This document shows, one piece after another, positions 8,049 through 17,347 of a stretch of 64,000 bases of DNA. The number at the start of each line of letters is the position of its first letter. Position 1 is the stretch's first letter. Location: NCBI GenBank assembly GCA_017622875.1, contig JAGAQG010000026.1, positions 49,060-113,059 on the forward strand. Direction: 5' to 3'. This DNA is from Lachnospiraceae bacterium. Its GTDB lineage: Bacteria; Bacillota; Clostridia; Lachnospirales; Lachnospiraceae. The notes beneath the pieces are model-generated. The model saw only the letters and a list, made by a program, of their open reading frames with translations. It was not told the origin of the DNA and ran no database searches. A program made the position numbers and the translations under genes.

Positions 8049-10370
8049 ATGAAAGACATCATTCAGGTAATGCCGGCCGTGGCTCTTCGAGGAATGACCA
8101 TTTTACCGGATATGATTGTTCACTTTGATGTGAGCAGAAGCAAATCGAAAAAAGCTGTAGAGCGTGCCATGACCAAAAATCAGAAGCTGTTCGTTGTAAC
8201 ACAACGAGATCCAGACATTGAAAACCCGGAAAAGGAAGAGTTATTTACTGCGGGATGTATTGTGACGATTAAGCAGATGACAAAGCTGCAGCATGGACTT
8301 ATCAGAGTTCTAGTAGAAGCTGTAGAGCGTGCAGAGCTGATCGACTTTTTGGATAATGCAGATTTTTTAGAGGCAGAAGTCACCACTGCCAATAATGAAA
8401 ATGATTTAGATGGGCTTCCGGAAGAATGTATAGAAGCAATGCTTCGGGGCCTTTTAGATACCTTTCACCAGTATGTGAAAGCACATGGAAAGTTAAATAA
8501 GGATGTTGCCCGTCAGCTTGCAGAAATGGATGATTTAGAGCGTTTGATGAACTTGATTCCTGTGCATGCCATGCTGAAATGGCAGAAAATGCAGACGATT
8601 CTGGATGTTCCGAAGCTGACAGAGAAATATGAACAGGTGCTTCTTGTTCTGAATAACGAAATGGAAATCCTGCAGATCAAACGTGATCTGGAAGAAAAGG
8701 TAAAGGCAAAAGTCGATAAGAACCAGAAAGAGTATATTTTACGTGAAGAGTTAAAGACGATTCGCGAAGAGCTCGGGGAAGACAATATCCAATCTGAGCT
8801 TGATGGATTTTTGGAAGAGACAAGAAAGTTAAAGGCTCCGAAGGAAGTAAAAGAGAAGCTGGAGAAAGAAATCGGAAGATTAAAGCTGATCGGTATGAAT
8901 TCTTCGGAAAGCGGTGTCATCAGAGGTTATGTAGAAACCCTGCTGGAAATGCCATGGAGTAAAATGCAGAAGGAGACTTCTGATATTAAACTGGCGCAGA
9001 AGATTCTGGATGAAGACCATTATGGTCTGGAACAGGTAAAGGAACGTGTACTGGAATTTTTAGCAGTTCGTACCTTAAACAAACATGGACAGAGCCCGAT
9101 TCTCTGCCTTGTAGGACCTCCTGGAACAGGTAAGACCTCCATCGCAAAATCCATTGCAAAGGCATTGAATAAAAAATATGTGCGAATCTGTCTTGGCGGT
9201 GTGCAGGATGAAGCGGAAATCCGTGGACACAGAAGAACCTATGTAGGAGCGATGCCGGGACGTATTGCGACAGGCATGAAGCAGGCGGGCGTGAAAAATC
9301 CACTGATGCTGCTTGATGAGATTGATAAGGTAAGCAGTAACTACAGAGGAGATACTTCCGCAGCACTTCTGGAAGTTTTAGACAGTGAGCAGAATAATAA
9401 GTTCCGTGATCACTACATAGAACTTCCAATGGATTTATCTGAAGTTTTATTCATTGCGACAGCAAATGATGCACATAATATTCCAAGACCTTTGTATGAC
9501 CGTATGGAAATCATCGAGGTCACAAGTTATACAGAAAATGAAAAATTCCATATTGCCAAGGAACATCTGCTTCCAAAACAGCTGGAAAAGAATGGTCTGA
9601 AGCCGGAGCAGATGAAGATCAGCGATAAGGGCTTGCAGGCACTGATCCGCAGCTATACAAGGGAAGCCGGTGTGCGTTCTTTAGAAAGACGTTTGGGTGA
9701 GCTTTGCAGAAAGGCTGCCCGTCAGATTTTGGAAAATGATAAGAAAATTGTAAGAATTACAGACACAAATCTGGAGAAATTCTTAGGAAAACCGGTGTAC
9801 TCTTTTAATCTGGCGAACGAACAGGATGAAATCGGTATTGTACGCGGCCTTGCATGGACAAGTGTGGGCGGCGATACTTTACAGATCGAAGTCAATGTGA
9901 TGCCTGGAAAAGGAGAAGTAGCTTTAACTGGACAGCTGGGAGACGTCATGAAAGAATCCGCCAGAGCAGGGCTTACCTATATTCGTTCCATTGTAAGTCA
10001 GTATGGGGTGGAAAAAGAATATTTTGAAAAACATGACTTCCATATCCATATTCCGGAGGGAGCAGTTCCGAAGGATGGCCCATCTGCCGGAATCACCATG
10101 GCCACTGCGATGCTCTCGGCGATCATTGAAAAACCGGTGAAGGCAACTGTTGCCATGACAGGAGAGATTACTCTCCGCGGGCGTGTGCTTCCAATCGGTG
10201 GGTTGAAGGAGAAGATTTTAGCTGCGAAAAATGCAGGAATTAAGACAGTTCTTGTTCCGAAAAAGAATGAGAAGGATATTGAAGAAATCTCTGCTGAGAT
10301 CAAACGGGGCATTGAAATCGTATTTGTAGAACATATGGAACAGGTCATTGCTCAGGCGCTTGTACAATAA
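8049..10370 (+). CDS. lon: Lon protease (LonA type)
   Basis: 773 aa. An N-terminal LON substrate domain (about 1-200) and coiled region are followed by an AAA+ module with Walker A GPPGTGKT at 356-363 and Walker B MLLDEIDK. The protease domain has the catalytic Ser679 in PKDGPSAG and the dyad Lys in GGLKEK at about 722. It is a soluble ATP-dependent protease for damaged and regulatory proteins. engB begins nine bases after its stop, so these are cotranscribed. A weak G-rich hairpin lies between clpX and lon without a T-run. Confidence 0.98.
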   Translation: MKDIIQVMPAVALRGMTILPDMIVHFDVSRSKSKKAVERAMTKNQKLFVVTQRDPDIENPEKEELFTAGCIVTIKQMTKLQHGLIRVLVEAVERAELIDFLDNADFLEAEVTTANNENDLDGLPEECIEAMLRGLLDTFHQYVKAHGKLNKDVARQLAEMDDLERLMNLIPVHAMLKWQKMQTILDVPKLTEKYEQVLLVLNNEMEILQIKRDLEEKVKAKVDKNQKEYILREELKTIREELGEDNIQSELDGFLEETRKLKAPKEVKEKLEKEIGRLKLIGMNSSESGVIRGYVETLLEMPWSKMQKETSDIKLAQKILDEDHYGLEQVKERVLEFLAVRTLNKHGQSPILCLVGPPGTGKTSIAKSIAKALNKKYVRICLGGVQDEAEIRGHRRTYVGAMPGRIATGMKQAGVKNPLMLLDEIDKVSSNYRGDTSAALLEVLDSEQNNKFRDHYIELPMDLSEVLFIATANDAHNIPRPLYDRMEIIEVTSYTENEKFHIAKEHLLPKQLEKNGLKPEQMKISDKGLQALIRSYTREAGVRSLERRLGELCRKAARQILENDKKIVRITDTNLEKFLGKPVYSFNLANEQDEIGIVRGLAWTSVGGDTLQIEVNVMPGKGEVALTGQLGDVMKESARAGLTYIRSIVSQYGVEKEYFEKHDFHIHIPEGAVPKDGPSAGITMATAMLSAIIEKPVKATVAMTGEITLRGRVLPIGGLKEKILAAKNAGIKTVLVPKKNEKDIEEISAEIKRGIEIVFVEHMEQVIAQALVQ

Positions 10371-10379
10371 GGAGACGCT

Positions 10380-10976
10380 ATGGAAAGTAAAGTAATTATT
10401 AAAAGTGTAGAACTGGAAACAGTTTGTGGTATTACAAGCACATTTCCGGACAATGATAAGATTGAGATCGCTTTTGCGGGAAAATCCAATGTGGGAAAGT
10501 CTTCCCTGATCAATGCATTGGTAAACCGTAAGGCACTTGCAAGAACTTCTGCACAGCCGGGAAAGACACAGACCATTAACTTTTATAAGGTCAATGATGA
10601 AGTGTATTTCGTAGACCTGCCGGGTTATGGCTATGCGAAGGTCAGCGAAGAAGTAAAGGCAAAATGGGGAAAGCTCATTGAGCGCTATCTGAATAAATCG
10701 GAAATGTTAAAGGCAGTTTTTCTTCTGGTAGACATTCGCCATGAGCCTTCTGCAAATGATAAGAACATGTATGAATGGATCGTTTATCAGGGGTATGACC
10801 CGATCATCATTGCTACAAAGCTTGATAAGATCAACAGAAGTCAGGTACAGAAGCATGTGAAAATGATCAAAACAGGTCTGGGTGTGAAGCCGGGAACCGT
10901 TGTGATTCCATTTTCAGCGACTACAAAGCAGGGCAGAGAGGAGATTTGGGAAACAATATGCAGTCTAAACACGTAA
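10380..10976 (+). CDS. engB: Ribosome biogenesis GTPase YsxC/EngB
   Basis: 198 aa, full length for the family. G1 is GKSNVGKSS near residue 35, G3 DLPGYGYAK near 78 and G4 TKLDK near 138. The TRADE-like region (RTSAQPGKTQTINFY) is also typical. It acts in late assembly of the 50S subunit. It sits immediately downstream of lon, as in many Firmicutes, and overlaps or abuts the next gene. Confidence 0.96.
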   Translation: MESKVIIKSVELETVCGITSTFPDNDKIEIAFAGKSNVGKSSLINALVNRKALARTSAQPGKTQTINFYKVNDEVYFVDLPGYGYAKVSEEVKAKWGKLIERYLNKSEMLKAVFLLVDIRHEPSANDKNMYEWIVYQGYDPIIIATKLDKINRSQVQKHVKMIKTGLGVKPGTVVIPFSATTKQGREEIWETICSLNT

Positions 10977-12079
10977 AAACCATTTTAAACTTACTGATGT
11001 ATGTGATAGGGATTTTACTGATATGTTTATTGTTACCGAAACTGTTAAAGTTTTTTATGCCTTTTGTCATTGGATGGATCATTGCGTGGATTGCCAATCC
11101 GTTGGTGAAGTTTTTGGATAAAAGGCTGAAAATTGTGCGAAAACACGGGACGTGGCTGGTCATTGTCGGCGTACTGGCACTTGTGGTAGGTGCTTGTTAT
11201 CTGATTGTTTCCTGGCTGGTACGAGAGGGAATCGGATTTGTACAGCATTTGCCGCAAATGTACTCTGCGGTGATGGAAGGCTTTCGAGATATTGGGAATA
11301 ATGTGACTGTGATTCTGGAAAGACTGAATTTGCCTGTAAATGTTCATGCGGGAATTGCGGAAGGTCTGACAAACATTGACACTTATATCGGGGATTTGAT
11401 AGGAACCCTGGGAATGCCGACCTTGAGTTTTGCGGGAGATGTTGTAAGTCAGCTTCCAAATCTTTTGGTTCAGGCAATCTTTATGTTTCTGTCAGCGTAC
11501 TTTTTTATTGCTGATAAGGAAACAATATCTGAAAGTCTAAGAAAAGTTTTACCGCAGTCGTTATTTGACTGGATTGCGTGGATAAAAAGAATGTTTTCAA
11601 GAGCTGTAGGTGGATATTTTAAGGCGCAGTTCAAGATCATGGGAGTCATAGCAGCAATTTTATTTGCGGGCTTTTTGATTTTAAGAGTGGATTATGCGAT
11701 TCTCTGGGCGCTGTTAATTGCGTTCCTTGATTTTATTCCATTTCTTGGAACGGGGACAGCCATCTGGCCATGGGCAGCATTCCAGTTTATGACTGGGGAT
11801 TATTATATGGCCGTGGGATTGATGATCATTTATCTGATTTGTCTTTTGGTGCACCAGCTGCTGCAGCCAAAGTTCGTAGGAGATACCGTGGGAATGGATC
11901 CGCTGACAACGCTGATCTTTATGTTTATCGGATATCGTTTCAGCAGTGTGTTTGGGATGATCATTGCGGTGCCGATTGGAATTATCATCATCAACCTGTA
12001 TAAGGCTGGTGCGTTTAATAAGATCATTGGGGATGCCAAGTCTCTGATTGCGGATTTTAATGAATATCGAAATAGTTAA
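10958..12079 (+). CDS. AI-2E family (PerM/YtvI-like) membrane protein
   Basis: About 373 aa with seven to eight predicted membrane segments: paired helices near the N terminus, one near 65-90 and a cluster in the C-terminal half. The conserved C-terminal core includes DFIPFLGTG and QLLQPKFVGDTVGMDPL, both hallmarks of the AI-2 exporter superfamily. Members are proposed exporters or Na+/H+ antiporter-like transporters; the substrate is unknown. The ATG at 10958 overlaps the engB stop. A TTG at 10946 is an alternative, but its spacing from GAGAGGAG is too short, so the start is uncertain. Likely the last gene of the lon-engB unit. Confidence 0.85.
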   Translation: MQSKHVKTILNLLMYVIGILLICLLLPKLLKFFMPFVIGWIIAWIANPLVKFLDKRLKIVRKHGTWLVIVGVLALVVGACYLIVSWLVREGIGFVQHLPQMYSAVMEGFRDIGNNVTVILERLNLPVNVHAGIAEGLTNIDTYIGDLIGTLGMPTLSFAGDVVSQLPNLLVQAIFMFLSAYFFIADKETISESLRKVLPQSLFDWIAWIKRMFSRAVGGYFKAQFKIMGVIAAILFAGFLILRVDYAILWALLIAFLDFIPFLGTGTAIWPWAAFQFMTGDYYMAVGLMIIYLICLLVHQLLQPKFVGDTVGMDPLTTLIFMFIGYRFSSVFGMIIAVPIGIIIINLYKAGAFNKIIGDAKSLIADFNEYRNS

Positions 12080-12084
12080 AAAGA

Positions 12085-12110
12085 GCCCCGGGTTTCGTTT
12101 GACCCGGGGC
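12085..12110. terminator. Bidirectional terminator between convergent genes
   Basis: A 9-bp GC-rich stem (12085-12093 with 12102-12110) has T-rich sequence on the plus side and TCTTTTTAAC on the minus side. It can therefore end both the AI-2E gene and the DUF4364 gene. Confidence 0.8.
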
Positions 12111-12129
12111 ATAGTTTTACAAAATGTTT

Positions 12130-12642
12130 TTACAAAAGCTGCTGCATCAGATAAGCATAAATCTTCTGATTCTTTTTTTTCCAGTTATCGCAGATAGAAT
12201 TTGCCTGATTCTCTGTAGGAACAGATAAAGTCAGGTCAATGACTGGTGAATCTTTTTCCATCACACGAAGTCGAACAGAATATTCTTCGTGGTTGTTTTC
12301 GTAATAATCTGCCCGTACAGACATTTCATCTCTCAGCGCGATGGCATTGTCCTTAAAATACTTATCAATGTCTTCATGAATCGCAGGGGAGACCATGTCT
12401 CCAAAGAAATTCAGTGTTTCTTTTCCCTTTTCGGTCATGTGGTAGTATGAGCTGTTGCGGACCGTATGAACTTCAGCAAGTTCAGTTTCTACTAATTCAG
12501 CAAGGACCTGCTGTAATGTAAAATAATTCGTATATTCTTTTGTCAAAATAAAATCTGAAATCTGAGCGTTCGTCAGAGGAAAATCTACCTTGCTCAGCAT
12601 TGTTAAAACAATTAATTTATAAAGTGTCTGTGCTTCTGCCAT
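12130..12642 (-). CDS. DUF4364 family protein
   Basis: 170 aa. The opening block (AEAQTLYKLIVLTMLSKV, then LTNAQISDFILTKEYTNY) resembles a winged-helix DNA-binding region and matches the Clostridia family DUF4364. The YYHMTEKGKETLNFF segment fits a wing and following helix. Function is unknown; a transcriptional role is an inference from the fold-like pattern. The start is supported by AAAGGAGAG, and the gene overlaps the end of the upstream radical SAM gene by 26 bases, implying coupling. Confidence 0.82.
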   Translation of the reverse strand: MAEAQTLYKLIVLTMLSKVDFPLTNAQISDFILTKEYTNYFTLQQVLAELVETELAEVHTVRNSSYYHMTEKGKETLNFFGDMVSPAIHEDIDKYFKDNAIALRDEMSVRADYYENNHEEYSVRLRVMEKDSPVIDLTLSVPTENQANSICDNWKKKNQKIYAYLMQQLL

Positions 12643-13579
12643 GGGCCTCTCCTTTCTGCTCCAGATGTTTTCCCTGCCATGAATTTTGCAGTTTCATTTC
12701 ATGATGAATGTGATTTAAAACAGAACGTTTGGCACTGCTCCAAAGCGGTGCGATCAAAAGCTCTTTTGGACCATCGCCAGTGATTCTGTGAATTGTAATC
12801 TCTGGTCTTAAATGTTCGATGCATTCCAAAATCAATGCTACATATTCATTCTCGTCCAGTACATGAAATCCGGTGTTTTTATAATAAGTACCAAGATCAG
12901 TACCTTCCAATACATGTAGAAGCTGTAATTTAATTCCTTGAATCGGTAAGGTGTTCAGATAATCTATAGTTTCCAACATCATTTCGCGGGTTTCCCCTGG
13001 AAGTCCTAAAATGACATGGGTCACAACTTCGATCCCATGTTTACTCAAACGTTCCACAGCATCCGTATATACTTCTAACGGATATCCGCGTCGGATAAAT
13101 CTTGCGCTTGATTCATGAATGGTCTGAAGCCCTAATTCCACCCAGACAGGCTTCTTCTTATTTAGTTCAGCCAGAAGTTCTACGACCTCATCCGGCAGGC
13201 AATCCGGCCTGGTAGCAACAGATAACAGTACAATTTCAGGGTCCTCAATTGCTTCGGTAAAAATTTTACGCAGATGTTCAAGTGGTCCATAAGTGTTGGT
13301 ATATGCCTGAAAATATGCAATATATTGATTCACAGGACGTTTTCCTGCAAGGCGCTTTTTTGCATCCTGAATCTGTTCCGGAATGGAAAGACAGGCGCTG
13401 GATGCGAAATCACCGCTTCCGCCCTCACTGCAGAAAATGCATCCGCCAAAGCTTAATTTTCCATCTCTGTTCGGGCAGCTCATGCCGCCATTCAATGTCA
13501 GCTTATAAACTTTTTCGCCAAATCTCTGCTTTAATTCATAGTCCAGAGAATGGTATGGTTTTTCGCCCCAGCTTTGCAT
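12617..13579 (-). CDS. TIGR01212/YhcC-type radical SAM protein
   Basis: 320 aa. Near the N terminus CPNRDGKLSFGGCIFC supplies the cysteines of the 4Fe-4S cluster in the long-spaced pattern typical of the YhcC/Elp3-like branch. TIM-barrel segments such as VWVELGLQTIHE and THVILGLPGETREMM follow. The substrate is unknown; distant relatives modify tRNA. The ATG at 13579 is used because AGGAGG lies six bases upstream of it; the longer ORF to 13645 has no site. Cotranscribed with the DUF4364 gene. Confidence 0.88.
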   Translation of the reverse strand: MQSWGEKPYHSLDYELKQRFGEKVYKLTLNGGMSCPNRDGKLSFGGCIFCSEGGSGDFASSACLSIPEQIQDAKKRLAGKRPVNQYIAYFQAYTNTYGPLEHLRKIFTEAIEDPEIVLLSVATRPDCLPDEVVELLAELNKKKPVWVELGLQTIHESSARFIRRGYPLEVYTDAVERLSKHGIEVVTHVILGLPGETREMMLETIDYLNTLPIQGIKLQLLHVLEGTDLGTYYKNTGFHVLDENEYVALILECIEHLRPEITIHRITGDGPKELLIAPLWSSAKRSVLNHIHHEMKLQNSWQGKHLEQKGEAHGRSTDTL

Positions 13580-13616
13580 AAATGGCCTCCTAAAAAATAT
13601 TTCCTGACATGATACA

Positions 13617-13645
13617 AATCTATCATATGAAAAAATAAAAATCAA
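13617..13645 (-). promoter_or_regulatory. Promoter of the radical SAM-DUF4364 pair
   Basis: On the minus strand TTGATT (13640-13645) and TAGATT (13617-13622) are 17 bases apart, about 38 bases before the start codon. Confidence 0.4.
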
Positions 13646-13690
13646 ATGGATTTCCGCGAAAAAGGACTTTCTATTTTTTGCAAAATAGGC

Positions 13691-13696
13691 TATACT
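13691..13696 (+). promoter_or_regulatory. -10 element of the rho promoter
   Basis: TATACT at 13691-13696 with only a weak TTTCTA -35 at the expected distance. The transcript would have a leader of about 65 bases containing a short GGCC hairpin before the rho ribosome binding site. Confidence 0.35.
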
Positions 13697-13770
13697 TATT
13701 CAATCAATAGAAAGTTTCAAACTTAGGTTGTCAGGCCAAATCGGCCATGTTTTCAATATAGGAGAAAAAT

Positions 13771-15084
13771 ATGAGAGAAAAATATGAATCTTTGCCATTG
13801 GCAGAGCTAAAAGCAGTTGCGAAAGCAAGAGGCATCAAAGGCATTTCTACCATGAAAAAGGATGAAGTGATTGAATTAATGCTTCAGGAAGACGAAAAAG
13901 AAAAGAAAGAAAAAGAAGCAAAAGAATCCGGTGTTGCACCTGAAATCGCCCAGTTAGACAGCGGTATCACAGTCAGCGGTATTTTAGAGGTTATGGCTGA
14001 TGGATTCGGATTCATTCGCTCTGCAAACTATTTGCCAGGCGAAAATGATATCTATGTAGCTCCGGCGCAGATCCGAAGATTTGGATTAAAGACAGGTGAT
14101 ATCATTACCGGTAATACAAAAATCAAAAGTGAAAAAGAAAAGTTCAGTGCGCTGCTGTATTTAACAGCCATTAATGGACTGCGTCTTGCAGAAGCGGCAA
14201 AGCGCAAGAACTTCGAAGATATGACTCCAATCTTCCCAAATGAAAGAATTTATCTGGAAAGAAAAGGCGGAAGTGTTGCTATGCGTATCGTGGACGAGAT
14301 CTCTCCAATCGGTAAGGGACAGCGTGGTATGATCGTATCTCCGCCAAAAGCAGGTAAGACAACCCTGTTAAAGGATGTTGCGAAATCCATTACGGCAAAT
14401 AATCCGGAAATGCATCTGATCATTCTGCTGATCGATGAAAGACCGGAAGAAGTAACCGACATCAAAGAAGCCATTGAAGGACCAAATGTAGAAGTTATTT
14501 ATTCTACCTTCGATGAACTTCCTGAGCACCACAAACGTGTATCTGAAATGGTAATTGAGCGAGCAAAACGTCTCGTAGAACATGGAAAAGATGTTGCAAT
14601 TTTACTGGATTCTATCACACGACTGGCAAGAGCTTACAACTTAACTGTTCCACCAAGTGGACGTACTTTATCCGGTGGCCTTGACCCGGCAGCTCTCCAC
14701 ATGCCAAAACGTTTCTTCGGTGCAGCCAGAAACATGAGAGAAGGCGGAAGCTTAACAATTCTTGCAACAGCGCTGATCGATACAGGAAGTAAGATGGATG
14801 ACGTTGTATATGAAGAATTCAAAGGTACCGGTAACATGGAACTGGTACTTGACCGTAAGCTTTCTGAAAAGAGAGTGTTCCCAGCCATCGATATTGCAAA
14901 ATCAGGTACTCGAAGAGAGGACTTACTCTTCAAACCACAGGAACAGGAAGCGATGGATATTATGCGAAAGGCACTCAATGGCCTGAAGCCGGATGAAGCG
15001 GTAGACAACATCTTAAATATGTTCGCTCATACAAAGAACAACGAAGAATTTGTTCAGACTGTAAAGAAGACTCGTTTCCTGTAA
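13771..15084 (+). CDS. rho: Transcription termination factor Rho
   Basis: 437 aa RNA-dependent hexameric helicase. A SAP-like N-terminal helix bundle (about 1-40), a charged Lys/Glu linker and the cold-shock-like RNA-binding domain (about 65-140, GFGFIRSANY) come first. The RecA-type ATPase domain has Walker A near residues 195-202 (PPKAGKTT) and Walker B LIILLIDERPEEV. Secondary RNA-site motifs are present in the C-terminal half. The N-terminal insert is short, unlike actinobacterial Rho. Followed by rpmE with its own promoter. Confidence 0.97.
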   Translation: MREKYESLPLAELKAVAKARGIKGISTMKKDEVIELMLQEDEKEKKEKEAKESGVAPEIAQLDSGITVSGILEVMADGFGFIRSANYLPGENDIYVAPAQIRRFGLKTGDIITGNTKIKSEKEKFSALLYLTAINGLRLAEAAKRKNFEDMTPIFPNERIYLERKGGSVAMRIVDEISPIGKGQRGMIVSPPKAGKTTLLKDVAKSITANNPEMHLIILLIDERPEEVTDIKEAIEGPNVEVIYSTFDELPEHHKRVSEMVIERAKRLVEHGKDVAILLDSITRLARAYNLTVPPSGRTLSGGLDPAALHMPKRFFGAARNMREGGSLTILATALIDTGSKMDDVVYEEFKGTGNMELVLDRKLSEKRVFPAIDIAKSGTRREDLLFKPQEQEAMDIMRKALNGLKPDEAVDNILNMFAHTKNNEEFVQTVKKTRFL

Positions 15085-15147
15085 AAAGTTTCGTAAAATT
15101 TTGCATTTGCGAAGCTGGAATTGGGTAAAATTTGGAGAAAAATACAC

Positions 15148-15176
15148 TTGCACATACACAAACACCATGCTATAAT
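15148..15176 (+). promoter_or_regulatory. rpmE promoter
   Basis: TTGCAC (15148-15153), exactly 17 bases, then consensus TATAAT (15171-15176). Predicted start near 15183, giving a leader of about 125 bases. One of the best promoter matches in the window. Confidence 0.8.
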
Positions 15177-15184
15177 GTGATGGT

Positions 15185-15300
15185 TAATGAAAAACTGTAG
15201 GGACTTGCAGGGTTAGCCCGGGATATCTTGTCGTGGAAACATCGGAGCGACATTGGCCGGGAATCGCGTTTCGGAAGTTCACAATACAATATGAGAGGTG
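15185..15300 (+). promoter_or_regulatory. Structured rpmE leader, candidate L31 autoregulatory RNA
   Basis: The leader between promoter and rpmE folds as a stem CCCGG (15217-15221) with CCGGG (15257-15261) enclosing TGTCG (15229-15233) with CGACA (15248-15252). It is GC-richer than its surroundings. L31 leaders that let the protein repress its own mRNA have been proposed in Firmicutes, but this fold was only read by eye. No transcription terminator is visible, so control would be translational. Confidence 0.5.
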
Positions 15301-15307
15301 AAAATCA

Positions 15308-15511
15308 ATGAGAGAAGGAATCCATCCAAAGTATTATCAGGCAACAGTTACTTGCAACTGTGGTAACACATTCACAACAGGATCTACAAAAGAAAACATC
15401 CACGTAGAAATCTGTTCAAAATGTCATTCATTCTACACAGGACAGCAGAAAGCAGCTGCAGCTCGTGGACGTATTGATAAATTCAATCGTAAATACGGAA
15501 TCACAAAATAA
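15308..15511 (+). CDS. rpmE: 50S ribosomal protein L31
   Basis: 67 aa. The zinc-binding form: CNCG near residues 16-18 and CSKC near 36-39. [11 protein letters not shown] at the start and HSFYTGQQ in the second half are conserved. A GAGAGGTGAAA site precedes the ATG. Monocistronic between its own promoter and a strong terminator. Confidence 0.97.
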   Translation: MREGIHPKYYQATVTCNCGNTFTTGSTKENIHVEICSKCHSFYTGQQKAAAARGRIDKFNRKYGITK

Positions 15512-15527
15512 GATATTCCAGGAACTT

Positions 15528-15560
15528 AAGGTTGAGGTTGCAAAATCTCAACCTTTTTTT
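15528..15560 (+). terminator. rpmE terminator
   Basis: Stem 15528-15536 with 15547-15555 (AAGGTTGAG/CTCAACCTT), then a run of seven Ts. Confidence 0.88.
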
Positions 15561-15577
15561 AGAAGAGGAGGACAAAG

Positions 15578-16513
15578 ATGAAACCATCAGGAATCGGCGG
15601 TCAGGCTGTGATCGAGGGAATTATGATGAAAAACAAAGATATGTATTCTGTTGCGGTTAGAAAGCCGGATGGTGAAATTGAGGTCAATCTGGGTACCTAC
15701 AGAAGCATTGTAAAGAACAAGATGTTAAGAGAAACTCCGTTGATCCGCGGAGTGGTCAATTTTATTGATTCAATGATTCTGGGAATGCGTACGCTGACAT
15801 TTTCCGCAAGCTTCTATGAGGAAGAAGAGGAACCGACAAAGGCTGATGAAATGCTGGACAAGCTGTTCAAAGGCAATGCAGAAAAAGTAGTAACAGGTCT
15901 TACCGTTGCATTTTCTGTTGTTATGGCAGTGGGAATCTTTATGATTCTTCCATATTTGCTGACAACTTTTTTGACAAATTATGTGACAGACAATACAGTG
16001 CTTGCGATTATTGAAGGTGTTGTACGAGTTGGAATTTTTGTACTTTATGTACTTTTGATTTCCAGAATGAAAGATATCCAGCGTGTATTTATGTACCATG
16101 GTGCAGAGCATAAATGTATTAACTGTATCGAAAACGGATTGGAACTCAATGTGGAAAATGTACTGAAATCCTCCAAACACCATAAACGCTGCGGAACAAG
16201 CTTTATGTTCATCGTTATGGTAGTAAGTATTATTTTCTTTATCTTTATTCGTGTAACTTCACCGGTACTTCGAGTGGTAATCAGATTATTGCTCATTCCG
16301 GTCATTGCAGGGGTATCCTATGAGCTGATCAAGCTGGCAGGCAGAAGCGAAAGCAAGTTTGTGCAGATCATCAGTTATCCGGGAATGCTGATGCAGAGAC
16401 TGACGACAAAGGAACCGGATGCCGAAATGGTAGAGGTTGCCATCGCTGCAGTAGAAGCAGTATTTGACTGGGATACTTTCATCCATGAAGAACTGGAGGA
16501 AGTAGAGGTATGA
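15578..16513 (+). CDS. DUF1385 family membrane protein (YqhQ-like)
   Basis: 311 aa. The GIGGQAVIEGIMM opening and the YRSIVKN, then RGVVNFIDSM blocks are family hallmarks. About four membrane segments lie near 105-125, 140-160, 205-225 and 230-250. The AEHKCINCIE and HKRCGTSFMF motifs contain conserved His and Cys residues that could bind metal. The function is not established. In Firmicutes it commonly precedes prmC and prfA, and here overlaps prmC by four bases (ATGA). Confidence 0.9.
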   Translation: MKPSGIGGQAVIEGIMMKNKDMYSVAVRKPDGEIEVNLGTYRSIVKNKMLRETPLIRGVVNFIDSMILGMRTLTFSASFYEEEEEPTKADEMLDKLFKGNAEKVVTGLTVAFSVVMAVGIFMILPYLLTTFLTNYVTDNTVLAIIEGVVRVGIFVLYVLLISRMKDIQRVFMYHGAEHKCINCIENGLELNVENVLKSSKHHKRCGTSFMFIVMVVSIIFFIFIRVTSPVLRVVIRLLLIPVIAGVSYELIKLAGRSESKFVQIISYPGMLMQRLTTKEPDAEMVEVAIAAVEAVFDWDTFIHEELEEVEV

Positions 16514-17346
16514 CACTAAGAGAAGCATTTGCTCTTGGGAAAGACCTTTTAAAAAACAAAATTGAAGAATATGAAACAGATGCCTGGCTTTTGTTAGAGG
16601 GTGCCTGCGGATGCACAAGAAATGACTTGTATCTGCGTGGGAATGACCCTTTATCAGAAGAGCAGGAAACACTGTATAAGGAATATCTGGAAAAACGAAG
16701 CCGACGCATTCCGGTGCAGCATATTTTAGGGGTGCAGTGCTTTTGCGGGCTTGATTTTATCGTGACACCGGATGTACTTTGTCCAAGACAGGATACAGAG
16801 ATACTGATCGAAGAAGCGATTAAGAGAATCAGACCGGGAAGCAGTATTCTTGATATGTGTACAGGTTCAGGATGTATTATTTTGACCCTGCTGCATTTTG
16901 TGAAGGACTGTAAAGGGACTGCGGCAGATTTGTCCGAAAAGGCTTTGGCAGTTGCTGTGCAGAATGCAAAGAAGCTTGAAAAGGAATGTACTTTTATTCA
17001 CAGTGATCTGTTTGAAAATATAGAAGGCAGATATGATGTGATTGTTTCTAATCCGCCATACATTGCCACAAAGGAAATCGAGGCGCTTGAGCCAGAGGTT
17101 CGAGATATGGAACCGCGTATGGCACTGGATGGTATGGAAGACGGCCTGTTCTTTTACCGGAAAATTGTAAGCGCATCGGTGCAGTACTTAAATCCTGAAG
17201 GCTGGCTGATGTTTGAAATCGGTTATGATCAGGGGGAACAGGTAAGTGAAATGATGAAATCTGCAGGCTATGTCGATGTAAAGGTCGTGGGAGACCTGGC
17301 AGGGCTTGACAGAGTTGTAATAGGTAAATTATTGCAGGAGGTATGA
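16510..17346 (+). CDS. prmC: Peptide chain release factor N5-glutamine methyltransferase
   Basis: 278 aa. The N-terminal helical substrate-binding domain is followed by a Rossmann methyltransferase with the SAM-binding motif DMCTGSGCI near residue 117 and the catalytic NPPY at about 181-184 ([11 protein letters not shown]). It methylates the Gln of the GGQ motif in release factors. prfA, the gene for its substrate RF1, starts two bases after its stop. Confidence 0.95.
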   Translation: MTLREAFALGKDLLKNKIEEYETDAWLLLEGACGCTRNDLYLRGNDPLSEEQETLYKEYLEKRSRRIPVQHILGVQCFCGLDFIVTPDVLCPRQDTEILIEEAIKRIRPGSSILDMCTGSGCIILTLLHFVKDCKGTAADLSEKALAVAVQNAKKLEKECTFIHSDLFENIEGRYDVIVSNPPYIATKEIEALEPEVRDMEPRMALDGMEDGLFFYRKIVSASVQYLNPEGWLMFEIGYDQGEQVSEMMKSAGYVDVKVVGDLAGLDRVVIGKLLQEV

Positions 17347-17347
17347 T

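Noticed and set aside
8986-9429. 147-codon minus-strand frame inside lon
   Set aside because: Antisense shadow of a well conserved gene, with no promoter or site.
15085-15147. Possible rho terminator
   Set aside because: Only a short imperfect pairing (TTCG/CGAA) without Ts; it could not be supported.
16045-16305. Minus-strand frame in the DUF1385 gene
   Set aside because: Antisense shadow; the plus-strand frame is clearly coding.
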